The position numbers were made by a program, and so were the translations under genes. 64,000 nt of DNA from Siphonodentalium dalli. Taxonomy: Eukaryota; Mollusca; Scaphopoda; Gadilida; Siphonodentaliidae. How positions within the stretch are numbered: position 1 is the first letter of the stretch; each line of letters opens with the position of its first letter. The stretch is from assembly GCA_032622095.1 (NCBI GenBank), contig CP136068.1, positions 55,082,025-55,146,024 of the forward strand, read 5' to 3'. Shown in pieces: positions 11,690 to 22,310 of the stretch. Under the pieces are notes generated by a model. That model did no database searches and was not told where the DNA came from. It saw only the letters and a list, made by a program, of their open reading frames with translations.

Positions 11690-14260
11690 ATAATATAGAC
11701 TAACATAATCATACAGAACAAAATCATTATTGCTCCCCCGCCCTAGTAGACGTCCTGAACACACCACGAACTGAACAAAATATGATCTCAGTATTAAGAA
11801 TCATGTAATTATAAAGGACAATTACATAAGGAAATATACAATGTTTATGGATGGGTTTGTTCCCGAAACAGTGTGGCACTTTGCTTGGCAAATATGAAGG
11901 GCGAATTTGCTATATTTTTCAAGAACACTCTACCCAATTTAAAGGCTTCAACGAAATACGAAATTAAGCTATATGATCTCTAATTCTCTATATTAACCGG
12001 GAGTGTGACGGAAATGTAGTTCTATCAGAGAATACATAATTTGTATGGATGGGTTGTGCATGTGTAGCTTTACACAAAGTGGCTGATAAATAAGAAAGAC
12101 GAATTTGCTGTTTTAGGCCCCCCTAAACAATTGAAGTGTTAAATTTTAACAACTCACGAACTGAACTGATTGCTGTAAATATTAACTGAGGATGTGGGCA
12201 AAAATGTAATATCGGGGCGCATACATGGTGTTGATGGATGGGTTTGTTGGATCCCGAAAGCCTTTAGCACTTTACGAAAATCGGATGGCAAATTCCAAAG
12301 GCGAATATTTGTTTGTTTTGTGGGACCCCTTGATATGCCCATTTAAACTCTTGAACACACCATGCGCCGACTATTCATGCTTTTATTATTAAATCACAGT
12401 GTGAACGAAAGGTAGTGCTATCAGTGAATATACATGTTATATGGGTAGTTTGGTTCCCAAAACCCTAGGGTACTTTACAAAAGGCGGCTGGCAAAAACCA
12501 AAGCTGAATATTTTCTTTGAGCACCCTACCCCATTTAAAGTCTTAAACACACTAATGGATGGACATGTTCTCAATATTAACTGGGGTGTGGACAAATGGT
12601 ATGTAATTCAGGAAATATACATCTTCGTTGCACGATGGGTGGGTTGGCTGGCTTCCCAATGTCTGGGCACTTTACAAAAAGTGGCTAGTAAAGAGAAGTT
12701 GAAATCTCACTGTTTTTGGGTACCCATAACCCTTCTAAAATCTTTAGCACACACTGAACTGAAACTATATGCTCTCATGTATTATTTACAATTTGTATGG
12801 GTGGTTTTGTTCTCGAACTCCTGGAACACTTTACAAATGGCGGCTCGCAAATACGAAATGTAATGTGTTAGGCCACACTGCCCCATTTGCAATCTTGGGA
12901 CACACAATGAACCGAAATGCTGTGCTCCCATTATTAACTGCGTGTGTAGAGAAATGGACGCTATATAAAGAGTATAGTATACCAGGGTCTTGAATGTCTG
13001 GGTCACTTTACAAAAAGTTGTTGATGAAAGAGAAAGGCGAATACTCACTGTTTTGGGGGGGACCCCATTAACCCATTTAATATATTGATCAGAGCATGAA
13101 CTGAAGTTATATTCTCCCATACTTAGCTCAGTGTGTGATCGAAAGGTATTGCTGTCATGGAATTATTAATTGATATATGGGCGATTTGGTTCCCTCGAAA
13201 TCCTGGAACACTTTACAAAAAGCGGCTGGCAAACAAGAAGGCGAATTTTCTATATCTTGAGGACCCCACTATCCAACTTTAAGTCTTAACAAAATGTTAT
13301 GCTCTCAACGTTAACTGAAGTTGTGGACAAATGGGATTATTATCTGGCAATACGAATCTGTTATGGATGAGATGGTTCCCGATAGCCTATGGCACTTTAC
13401 AACAAATGGTCAGCAAATGGAAGGGCTAAATTTTACTCTCAGGGGACTCCATCCCTATCTGAAGTCTTGAGCACAACACTAGCTCAAGGCATAAGCTATC
13501 CATATTACCCGAGATTGTGGCCGAATGGCAATGGTCTCGCGAGCCCACCGTTCGCGAGAACACCGTGGCACCTTACACAAAGCAGATGTCAAACGATGGA
13601 GGCGAATTTTAAGGGACCCCTACCCCATGTAAACCATTGAACCTACCACGAACTGAATGGATGTGCCCTCATGGCCAAACGACGATATGGACAAATGGCT
13701 ATTCTATAAAGAAATACACAATTGTTATAGATGGGTTAATACCCGACAGTCAGGGACACTTTACAAAAAGCGACTGAAAAATAAATAATGCGATTTTTCA
13801 ATGTTTGTATTACCCCCTTCCCAATTGGAAGACTAGAACACACCACGGATTGGAACGATATCATCATTGACTGCGTGTATGGACAATGGCGAGTTAATTG
13901 TACAAGGACGTAAACAATGTAAATAGATGGATTTGGGTTCAGAAAGAATGAGTACTTAACACTTAACGAAAAGTGACTGGAAAATAAGAAAGGCAAAATT
14001 TTGAGGACCCATACTTTATTTGAAGTCTTGGAAGACACCACATGGTGAAATGATATGACCCCAATATTAATTGAGGGCTTAACCAAAGGTTAGTTTTTAT
14101 CAGAATATACATATGTGTTGGTTCCCGAAAGTCTGCATCATGTGGCACTCCACAACAAGCGGCTGGCAAATGTTCACTGTTGTGTGTACCCCTACCCCAT
14201 TTGAGGTCTTGAACACATCATGTACTGAAGGGATTATGAATTCAATATCAACATATATTG
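11690..14260 (+). repeat. ~190-bp satellite, about 13 diverged units
   Basis: The phrase CACTTTACAAAAAGCGGCTG (or a variant) recurs near 11,876 (weak), 12,071, 12,271, 12,470, 12,670, 12,828, 13,009, 13,209, 13,394, 13,572, 13,759, 13,960 and 14,145, a spacing of about 160-200 bp. Each unit also holds TGGATGGGTTGGTTCCCGAA, CCCCTACCCCATTTAAAGTC, CTTGAACACACCACGAACTG and a GTGTGGACAAATGG segment. Divergence between units is high, so the array is old. It forms the core of the surrounding inverted-repeat element. Confidence 0.85.
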
Positions 14261-14775
14261 TGGCCGAAACTATGTGATATATAAGTATGTGGCAGTTCTA
14301 TCCGGAGGTAAATAATTTATCTGGGAGGGAGATTGTATGGGGAAAATTAGGATGTAATCCAGTTGGAACTGATTGGATACAATGATATACACATAGTTTC
14401 GTTGGAGCTGATTGGACGCAATGCTACACAGATAATGTTGTTTTCGTCATTGATACGCCCGTCGCCGTGAGATTGCAGACGATCTGGAGGTGGTAAATTT
14501 CGCGCTCAGCAGGGTTTCAATGCTTTTCACGAAGTTTTAACAAATGACAGCATTATGGAAATCGCTTTGTTTTCGAGATAAATGTCTGAACCCCGTCAAC
14601 TATTTTAATATTTTCGCGCTGACTGAGTTGCTGTACATAAAAACCGCTGTATTCCAAAAAGTAATGATATGCTTTTTCTATTTGCCACAATGACAGGGAG
14701 GGGACGTTTTAATGTGATTACTCAATTGGCCATAGTTCAAACTACTGCATTTCAATCTTAAACGCGAATGGAGAA
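14260..14775. other. Spacer between satellite and right arm, no gene seen
   Basis: This stretch has a local duplicated phrase, GTTGGAACTGATTGGATACAAT (14,363-14,384) and GTTGGAGCTGATTGGACGCAAT (14,402-14,423). Otherwise I recognise no gene or known repeat. Confidence 0.4.
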
Positions 14776-14888
14776 CTTGTGCATCTATACGTCGGACATG
14801 CTGGGTTCTCCAGCTGTCCAATTATTGTAATCTCTGTATAACATTATTGTTTTTTTGAGAATAAACTATTGATTGGTTGATTGATATG
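14776..14888 (+). mobile_element. Solo 3' end of a non-LTR retrotransposon
   Basis: The segment reads TGCATCTATACGTCGGACAT, then GCTGGGTTCTCCAGCTGTCC, AATCTCTGTATAACATTATTG, a T-run and GAGAATAAACTATTGATTGG. This is nearly the same as the 3' tail of the plus-strand retroelement at about 21,440-21,545. It is therefore an extreme 5'-truncated copy of that family (only the last ~110 bp), or a shared tail captured by a non-autonomous element. The small stem GCTGGG...CCAGC is conserved in both copies and may be the recognition hairpin of the reverse transcriptase. Confidence 0.8.
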
Positions 14889-16408
14889 CGACACTTATTG
14901 TATGTAATAGCAAATAAAATGCGTTGTTGTTGTAATTTGGGGTCTGGAAGCCTGAACACGTCTTTAATCACTTATGCAATGTCCCCGGGCTCAATTTTCA
15001 GCAAAAGAATTATGTTGGGTCCCAGTATGATCAATTGGGAAATTTGGTAAAGTTCTGAACAAAAATATGTAATTTTTCGACCAAAAACGGTTTTGGTGGA
15101 GGTGTAGCTAAAATCCATTATTTCGCAAATTGTTCTAAATTTCTGTTAACTTCTTTCTGCACATGCTTGGCAGATAACTGCATCACCATAAGAATTAAAT
15201 ATTTGGGCATTATAACAATATCCATTTGAATGATAATGTTCGAAAAATAATATTTTTGTGAAAAAGTGCGATTTTTTAGCAAAAAATAAATATTTTGGCT
15301 CCAAATGGCAGGAAAATCTAAATTAGCCGACACTTTTTTTCACATCAGGTAGAAGTATGGTATGATGTAGTAATTTTAACCCCAACAATATGGGCAAATA
15401 GGCTAGGACATAGCCACAGGGTTCGCTTTACCAAAATCGTTAATTTCTGGGAAAAGTCACTGGAGGGTATCGCTCATCGTCGATTTGACAATAGCCACCA
15501 CCTATTCCGTTATTTTTCAATTTCTGTCAAATTATTTCTACTTGTGTTGTCCAGATAACTACTGAGCCATATGTTATATAGTTGGTCACGTTGTTTATAA
15601 CAAAGGTTTTAGTACTTAACATCGATGTTAATGCATGCAAAATTAACTGTTATCAATAAAATAATTGTTGTTGTTGTAACTGGGGGTATGAAAGCCTTAA
15701 CACATCTGTAATCGATTAAACGGCATCTCTGGACAACACTTTCAGTACAAGATTCATATTGGGTTCCATTCAGATCAATTCAAAAATGTTTGTAATGTCG
15801 TTATCAAAAATATGTATTTGTTTCGACCAAACACGTGTTTGGGGGAGGGGTAGCTAAAATCCAATATCTCGCAAACCGTTCAAAATTGTTGTTAACTTCT
15901 TCTTTTATATGCTTGTTAGATAACTACTACACCATATGACCTAAATATTTCAATAGTATTGCAATATACGTTTGAATGATAATGTTCGAAAAATTCAAAA
16001 AAATTGAAAAAGAGTGTTTTTTCAATAAAAAATAAATGTTTCGGCTCAAAATGGCACGAAAATCCAAATTAACCAACACTTCTTGTACATATCAGGTACA
16101 CATATGGTATGATGTAGTCATTTCAATACCAACAATGTGGGCAAATAACTTAGGACATAGCCACAGGGCTCACTTTACCAAAATCGTTAATTTCTGGGAA
16201 AAGTCACTGGTGGGTATCGTTCATCGTCAATTTGAGAATAGCCACCACCAATTCCGTTACTTTTCACTATCATTTTCGTAAAGAGTATATATTTCTCCTT
16301 TAAATAAAGTTAGTTTTAACTTGTTCTACCTTGGGTAGGGGTATCTCGAAAACTAGAGCTCTTTTTCGATTTGGCCGCTGCACTATTCATGATGTGCATG
16401 ATGTGGGC

Positions 16409-17410
16409 GACGAGGCTAGATTATGTCACGAATACTCCCGATGATACATCTCAATTTTTGCAAACGAGCACTTGGAGTAAACACGAATGCATCAAATCAC
16501 GCTGTACGTGCTGAGTCTGGTAGATACCCCGTTGTTTATGAAGCATTATCTCGTGCTACTAAATATGCCTTACAAATATCGACTGTAGACAAACATTCCC
16601 TCGTGCATAAATCAGCCACAATGTCCGATGACAGCATGATCTCAAATAAGTGGTCCTTTAACTTTTACATTCCAAAACTCACGGAAATTATTGATAAAAC
16701 TGACCGGTATTTGAAGAAAATTCAACAAACAATTTGTGATAGTTTTAAGGTTGACCATGTGTCGTGTTTCAAAAGAGACATATAACGATGAAAAACCATC
16801 AGGTAAGAACAAATTGAGGGTGTATAGAGAAATAATAAGGGATTACCGATTGGAGCCATATTTGGCATAGTAAAAAATATCGAAGTAAGAAAGATCTTCA
16901 GCAAATTGCGGATTCAGTTAGCATCATACTCTAGAAATTGAAAAAGGGCGCCATAAACAACCGAAGATTCCTGTAGACAAGAGAATATGCAGAAAGTGTG
17001 GATTGGAAACGGAAACCGAGGAACATTTTATTTTAAAATGTCCTATTTACAAAAGCATTCGTCTCCGTTTCTTTGACGAAATAAATAAAGTAAATCACAA
17101 GTTTACTAATATGACTGATGCACAAAAATTTATTTTCATACTGCGAAATGATAAAACAGAACGTGCAATATCATCTGTAACATGGTCCGTCTCTTTTTTG
17201 ACAAAAGGTGTGAAACACCAGATTTTGAACAACAAACATGATAAATTTTTAATTTTAATTCTGATTACAATTGTGTATACTTATTGTATCATAATATATA
17301 TATTTATTGTTATTTATGTTGTGACATCGGTCCCATGCGGGTGTAATTGTCAATAAACTTATCTTATCTTATATCTTATCTAACCGCAGGTGACGAGGCT
17401 ATATTATGTC
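16409..17410 (+). mobile_element. 5'-truncated non-LTR retrotransposon with ~19-bp target duplication
   Basis: The insertion is bounded by GACGAGGCTAGATTATGTC (16,409-16,427) and GACGAGGCTATATTATGTC (17,392-17,410), which differ at one position. This is the expected long target-site duplication of target-primed reverse transcription. The 3' end is AATAAA followed by CTTATCTTATCTTATATCTT. Only the region downstream of the reverse transcriptase remains. The left repeat abuts the 6.7-kb inverted-repeat element that ends at 16,343. Confidence 0.75.
16423..17356 (+). pseudogene. C-terminal part of a non-LTR ORF2 (post-RT region and zinc knuckle)
   Basis: The first frame (to 16,785) reads like the segment just after reverse transcriptase in jockey/CR1-type elements: LNFCKRALGVNTNASNHAVR then ESGRYPVVYEALSRATKY. 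A second frame (17,003-17,356) begins just after an RRICRKCGLETETEEHF-like stretch and has ILKCPIY, giving a CxxC...H...C knuckle typical of zf-RVT. The two frames are separated by stops at 16,786-17,000, so the copy is inactive. The end of the reading frame is followed within ~20 bp by the AATAAA/CTTAT tail. The lineage is like the 17.5-21.5-kb element but with a different 3' tail. Confidence 0.75.
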
Positions 17411-17560
17411 CAAACTAATTGTCTATGTCTGGCTCAGTCTATATTGTTCGTATCAATACCGAAAGAATTACCATTATTGCAAACGTTCGGTGGCAAAATA
17501 AGATAATAAGTGACTAAATATAGTTCCGACGATATGTAAAAATAGATGTATCGGTCCGCA
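17411..17560. other. Spacer between two retroelements
   Basis: This is a short interval after the target duplication at 17,410 and before the start of the next retroelement. No feature is recognised; the exact 5' end of the next element is not resolved. Confidence 0.3.
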
Positions 17561-17573
17561 AAGTACCATCCTT

Positions 17574-17996
17574 GTGGCTGTCGCTGTAGGGGGTGGCCGA
17601 GCCGTGGAGGTGGAATGTGAGTATTCACGGCCGGCAACGCCCTCGATGGTGACTTCGAGTTATTTGCATTATGTTGGCGGCGCGGCTCCCTCTGTGTCGA
17701 TGGATCTTGCCACAGGCGAGAAGTCAGTTACAATTCCTGCATCGAGTGGACTAAGTTCGCTCAACCCCATACCATGTATGACAGTGGCGACTGGATGCTA
17801 CGCCACCAGTCATCCACCACCGGTTACATCCACACCTGTTATATGTACTACAATGGTGCACGGAGGTAATGCCACCGGCCCTCCCCATGCACCCCCTCAT
17901 GTTACCAATACAGCAAGCATGCCCTGTATGGATGGGGCTTCCGGGGGGCATGCCGCCGGTCCGCCACCACCATATAACGCTACAACACACCTATAG
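17574..17996 (+). pseudogene. Possible ORF1-like region of the retrotransposon
   Basis: An open stretch of about 140 codons rich in Pro, Thr, Ala, Gly and Cys, with repeated GG(H/N)A(A/T)GPP phrases (GGNATGPPHAPP and GGHAAGPPPP). GC content is well above the neighbourhood. It lies directly upstream of the endonuclease and so fits the position of ORF1, but no CCHC gag knuckle or RRM is visible. It ends at TAG 17,994-17,996, only about 30 bp before the endonuclease coding begins. There is no ATG at its start. Confidence is low that it was ever translated as written. Confidence 0.35.
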
Positions 17997-18019
17997 GGGT
18001 GCGGGGATGAGAGGTTTTC

Positions 18020-18790
18020 AGGAAGGTTAAACATATGTTCCCTCAATGTTTGTGGCATTACGAACCGGTTGGATGACCCTGAATTTGTCGATTTTGTCTC
18101 GAAATTTGACATAATCTGCCTCCAGGAGACGAAAACAGATGATCTAGACAGTATAGATATCCCTGGATTTAATGTTCTAATTAAGAAAAACCGACAATCA
18201 GTAATGAGATATATATCTAGTGGTATTTGTGTACTTGTGTAGGAAAATTTGAACAAATTTGTAGAATCACAAAATTGTGGAAATGAATATATCGTCTGGT
18301 TCAAAATCAAAACATTATACAATGACTGGTTCATAGGAAATGTTTATGCTCCGCCTGAAGGTTCTAAATATAGCTCAAACACATGTTTTGATGAAATAAT
18401 GACCTCCCTTGCTACAGTGAAAGGGGTTAGTGATAACATCCTTATGCTTGGCGATTTCAACGCCCGAACGGCCAAGCTCATCGACTTTATACCCGATGAT
18501 GAAAATGAATTCGGGACCACAACAGTCGATATAGATCGATATACCACAACGCAGCTCGCAGGACAAACGCTCGAACAATTACGGCTACAAGCTCATTGAC
18601 CTTTGATTAGATTAGGCTCCGATAAGGGCATCGGCCGTCTAACTTGTAAAAATGCGAGTGTCGTTGATTATTTAATCACCAGTAAGTCTATGATGATACA
18701 TATATTACAGTTCCGTGTACATGACTTTAATAACTTGATCAGTGACGTACATTGTGCATTATCCTTTTGTCTGTTTGCTGGAAATGATAA
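18020..18790 (+). pseudogene. Retrotransposon AP-endonuclease domain, broken
   Basis: Frames across this stretch give the conserved blocks of the exonuclease-III-like endonuclease that nicks the target DNA. They are NICSLNVCGI at the start, IICLQETK (catalytic Glu), a GNVYAPP segment, MLGDFNAR (the GDFN metal/active-site box, about 18,447), then SVVDYLI (the S-x-x-DY box, about 18,660) and SDVHCAL, where SDH is normal. A stop at 18,241 and a frame change near 18,595-18,603 interrupt it, and the final His box reads SDVH. It belongs to the same element as the reverse transcriptase that follows. Confidence 0.8.
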
Positions 18791-20275
18791 ATCGAACGAG
18801 TGCAATACTAGTGTTTGCAGTGCGAATCATAATACTACATGTATATCTTGTGGCGATCGCGAGGAACACATCCCAGTAACTGTTGTCAAGCGATGGAATA
18901 AAGAAAAAGAAATTGACTATATACGCAATCTTGATAGGTTGAACCCTAGAGGCAAGGCAGATTTAGTACAACATGATATCACATATATAAATGAACAGTT
19001 TAAAGAAATTTATCACGAAGCTGCCGCATCAGCCATGGGTACTCGTATATATGAATCGAAACGAAAATCTGATCGTTCGCGACTAAATAAGCCTTGGTTT
19101 TCGAGCGACTGCACAAATTCGCGAAAACATTACCGCATCGCACTCAAGCGTTATATATCAACAAAATCGAAATGATCGAAACAAGTCACGTTTATATTTA
19201 GCTAGAAATGCTTACAAACTCAGTATGGTGACCAGTAAGCTAAATTATAATGATATGATCCAAAATGAAATATCGAACGTGAGACATACAGATTCACAAG
19301 AGTATTGGAAAATAATTGGGAGCGGCAAGCGCAGAAATAATCCATCATCCGCCCCTACGCTCGATGATTTTCACGACTATTTTGCAGATATGAACAGTTC
19401 TCATTCAAATATTGAAAACGAAGTCTACCAACAACCCTCTATAGAGTTGTCGCAACTTGATAAAAACATTGAGCTCGAAGAGATCGTAAATGCCGTCCGC
19501 AAACTCAAGTTTGGCAAAGCTAGTGGTATCGATGAAATAAGAAATGAATATATAAAATTAGCCGCGGGCCCCTTATCGAAACACCTGCAGATCTATTTTA
19601 ATATTATACTCACTCAAAAGTGGTATTGTTCCTGATGAATGGCGAGTAGGCATAATTCAAGCGATCTTCAAATCTAAAAACCCGAAACAACCAGAAAACT
19701 ACTGACCCATCACCTTAGTCAGCTGCATTACAAAACTATTTACCTCTATTCTGAGTGACCGTATACAAAACTTTCTAGAGGACAATAACCTTCTTTTGGA
19801 AAATCAAGCAGGATTTAGAAAAAACTACTCGACAACCGACCACATATTTTCTATGAATTGTCTGATTGATATTGTTAAACCAAGGAAGCAAAGTCTATAC
19901 TGTGCATTCATAGACCCGTCTAAAGCGTTCGATCGAGTATGGCGGGTAGGCTTATGGCAGAAACTCTTCGATATAGGTGTTCGAGGTAAAATACTTGATG
20001 TTATCATGAATATGTATAAGGGCATTAAATCGTGTGTCAAGTTTAATAATACTAAATCTGAATTATTTGCATGTGATAATGGCGTTAGACGGGAGTTAAC
20101 CTGTCCCCAATCTTGTTTTCTATATACACAAATGATCTGGAACAATTCCTGAGTTCAAGTGAAACTAATGGTATAAACGTTACTCAAAATGGTAACAACC
20201 CATCTATAGAGTATCTTAAATTATTCTGTCTTCTGTACGCCGATGATACTGTGAAAAGTCTTGGTGTTCGGAAAT
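18790..20275 (+). pseudogene. Retrotransposon linker and reverse transcriptase, broken
   Basis: After a Lys-rich linker (to 19,175) the frame at 19,225-19,635 leads into the RT fingers (KLKFGKASGIDEIRNEYIKL). A frame change near 19,620 separates GIVPDEWRVG. The NY*PITLV stretch at 19,697-19,715 contains a stop where Arg is expected. The frame 19,796-20,152 has NQAGFRKNYSTTDHIF and motif A FIDPSKAFDRVW. Motif B reads GVRRELTCPQ instead of the usual GVRQG-x-LSP. Motif C is intact as LLYADDT (about 20,234-20,254), followed by a stop. The element is inactive, but the presence of every block shows that the original was full length. Confidence 0.85.
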
Positions 20276-20379
20276 AAAAGAAAAACCGATGATGACATTT
20301 TTCAATTGGATGGTAAGCCGATTGAGAAAACTAAACATTACAAATACCTAGGCGTTACCTTCAGTAAAATGGTTCATTT

Positions 20380-21334
20380 GTTGAAGAAAAGAAATTAAGA
20401 TGCCAATATGCTAAACGAGCTATGTTCAATCTGATATCTAAAATGCGTACAACGGATCTCTCACTGAAAATTATACTTGATCTATACCAGAAGACAGTTA
20501 TACCGATACTAACTTATGGCTCAAGAGGTATGGGGATGTGGAAACAATGTAATCATACAGCGACTCGAACTATGGTTTCTGAAGTACCTATTTAAACTGA
20601 AAAAGTCCACACCAACGGCTTTAATATATGAGGAGCTTGGTATTTTCCCAGTAACGCTGGTTATTAAGCACCGAATTCTGAATTATTGGGGGAAATTGAT
20701 AAGCGGAGACTGAAACAAGATAGCTTACCTTTTATATTGGACCCTGTGTAGTAGATTCAACTATGATAAATTTGAGAATAACAAATCTAATTGGGTTAAT
20801 CACGTTTATAAACTACTAAATGGTACTGGTTTGAGTGGCACATGGGAGTCCCATAACGTGACCTCTCTGAAATTATTCTCAGCCACCACGAAAGAACAAC
20901 TTCAAGATTTGTATATCCAAGAGTGGACACAAACTCTGAACTCGTCGAACAAATATGCATTTTATCGTCAGATAAAACCTTATTTTAAGTAGGAACCTTA
21001 CTTGACAAAATTACGCAAAAATGAAATCATCACACTTATACGTTTTCGTACAAGGAATCATCATCTTCCGGTAGAGACTGGTGATTGGGCGGGATCTTCA
21101 TATAATGGGAAAAGATGTAAACTATGCAAACGTGATGTTTTGGGGAACGAATTTCATGTCATGTTAGAATGCGAATCTATGAAAGAAACCAGATATTCGA
21201 ATATAGCAAAATATTATTATACTTTTCCTACCACACTAAAAATGAGCCAACTCCTCAATAACAGAAACATCGGAGTCATGCGTAGAATATGCAAAGTTAT
21301 TAAAGAAATAAATTATCTATACCCAAACACCTGA
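20380..21334 (+). pseudogene. Retrotransposon C-terminal region with zinc knuckle
   Basis: The piece at about 20,380-20,713 holds the thumb-like stretch (KTVIPILTYGS-like then LELWFLKYLFKLKKSTPTAL, ELGIFPV). The piece at 21,002-21,334 has LIRFRTRNHHLPVETGDW, CKLCKRDVLGNEFHVMLEC (a CxxC...H...C knuckle) and RYSNIAKYYYTFPT. This last block is the standard C-terminus of many invertebrate jockey/CR1-like ORF2 proteins. Stops at 20,713 and 20,990 break it. The terminal stop at 21,334 is followed by a ~210-bp 3' UTR. Confidence 0.8.
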
Positions 21335-21559
21335 TGCACATGTATATTATCCATACGATAACCACTCACCCCACTTACCTTAAACACTCAATGACAACGC
21401 CCGCTTATGTATGTACATGACAGGATATACCTTTTCGGCGCATGCACCTATACGTCGGACATGCTGGGTTTCCCAGCTGTCCAAATATTGTAACTCTGTA
21501 TACCATTATTGGTTTTTTTTGGAGAATAAACTTTTGACTTTGACTTTGGCTATATCGCA

Positions 21560-21885
21560 GTGCTAACGTAGAGGGCGCTGCATGGAGTTCGTATTATGTC
21601 ATGAATATCTACTCTCTATTGCGACGCCTTTAGAGATAATACTCCACCAGTTCAAATCATGGGAACGTTTTGATATTTTGACATTACAGGGAAGTTTATA
21701 ACATTGAAAACATGCACGATTTAAGTGACTCTTTGTGCGATCATTAAGTTCTCACGAGTAATTAATTCAATATTTATTGTGATATCGGCTCAAAAAGTCA
21801 CAAAAAAGCATGCAGTCGCGAACTGGGACCACTCCCAACTGTGACGCAGATTATTGAGGAACATTAAAGGCACGGGCGGTGTTCG
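21560..21885 (+). repeat. Dispersed repeat family X, 5' part (copy 1)
   Basis: The segment aligns with about 46,015-46,375 in the same orientation. Shared phrases are ATGAATATCTACTCT, GACATTACAGGGAAGTTTATA (46,108: GTGACAGGGAAGTGTACA), ATTTAAGTGACTCTTTGTGCGA, ATTGTGATATCGGCTCAAAA, GCATGCAGTCGCGAACTGGG and GTAGATTATTGA-like text. The remainder of the family resumes at about 23,345-23,470, so ~1.46 kb has been inserted into this copy. The family function is unknown. Confidence 0.75.
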
Positions 21886-22310
21886 TTGAAGAAATATTCA
21901 TATTTGTTCAAATCGCCATCAACAGAAGGAATATTTAAATATATATAGTTTTGTTCATATGCCAAACATATCAGCGCGTAAATAGTATATTGCCGTCAAG
22001 ACGTACGATGGTGTACACAAGAGCCTTCCCGTGTTACAGAAGTTGTGCTTCTGTTTACCTAACACAGCGCAATTCTATTGGTTAATCACACACAAATAAT
22101 ATAAACGCTCTTTATTATTTCCATATCAGGAAAACAGTAACAAATAACACTCTTTATGTATACCATATCCGGATCTAAACAAAAGCCAGGTAACGTAACG
22201 TTTTTTTGCTTTTGTTTACATAACAAAGGGAAAAAATTAACAATAACATACTGTTTATGCCATATTTCTGATTGGTATAAGAACAAAGTCTGTCTATATT
22301 TTACTATTCT
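21875..22310 (-). repeat. Dispersed repeat family A, copy 2 (inverted)
   Basis: On the minus strand this repeats the sequence at 1-420, including the ATAGACAGACTTTGTTCTTA start and the GCCCGTGCCTTTA end. It sits inside the split copy of family X and so is part of the material that interrupted it. Confidence 0.75.

Larger units (their letters stand above)
9660..16343. mobile_element. 6.7-kb inverted-repeat element with internal satellite
   Basis: The outer ends match as inverted copies: TACCCCTACCCACGGTAGAA at 9,660 against the complement of TTCTACCTTGGGTAGGGGTA ending at 16,343. Homology continues inward through the left arm (9,660-9,885, resuming at about 10,795-11,640) and the right arm (about 14,890-16,343). 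Landmarks shared by both arms include CCCACATTGT, AGAAGTGTTGGTTAATTT, GCATGCATTAACATCGATGT and a (CAA)n/(TTG)n block. Each arm contains about two diverged copies of a ~420-bp subunit. The centre is a ~190-bp satellite. No transposase is visible, so the element is non-autonomous. I cannot assign a superfamily or see a clear target duplication. Confidence 0.8.
17560..21548 (+). mobile_element. Nearly full-length degenerate APE-type non-LTR retrotransposon
   Basis: Successive plus-strand pieces give an ORF1-like region, an apurinic-type endonuclease, a reverse transcriptase, a C-terminal zinc knuckle and a 3' tail, in the order expected of a jockey/CR1/I-group element, over about 4 kb. Stops and frameshifts break every domain. 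The tail (21,440-21,548) contains TACGTCGGACATGCTGGGTT, a CCAGCTGTCC stem arm and AATAAACTTTTGACTTTGAC, i.e. it ends in GACTTT repeats. Because the promoter end is not defined I place the start approximately. Confidence 0.85.
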
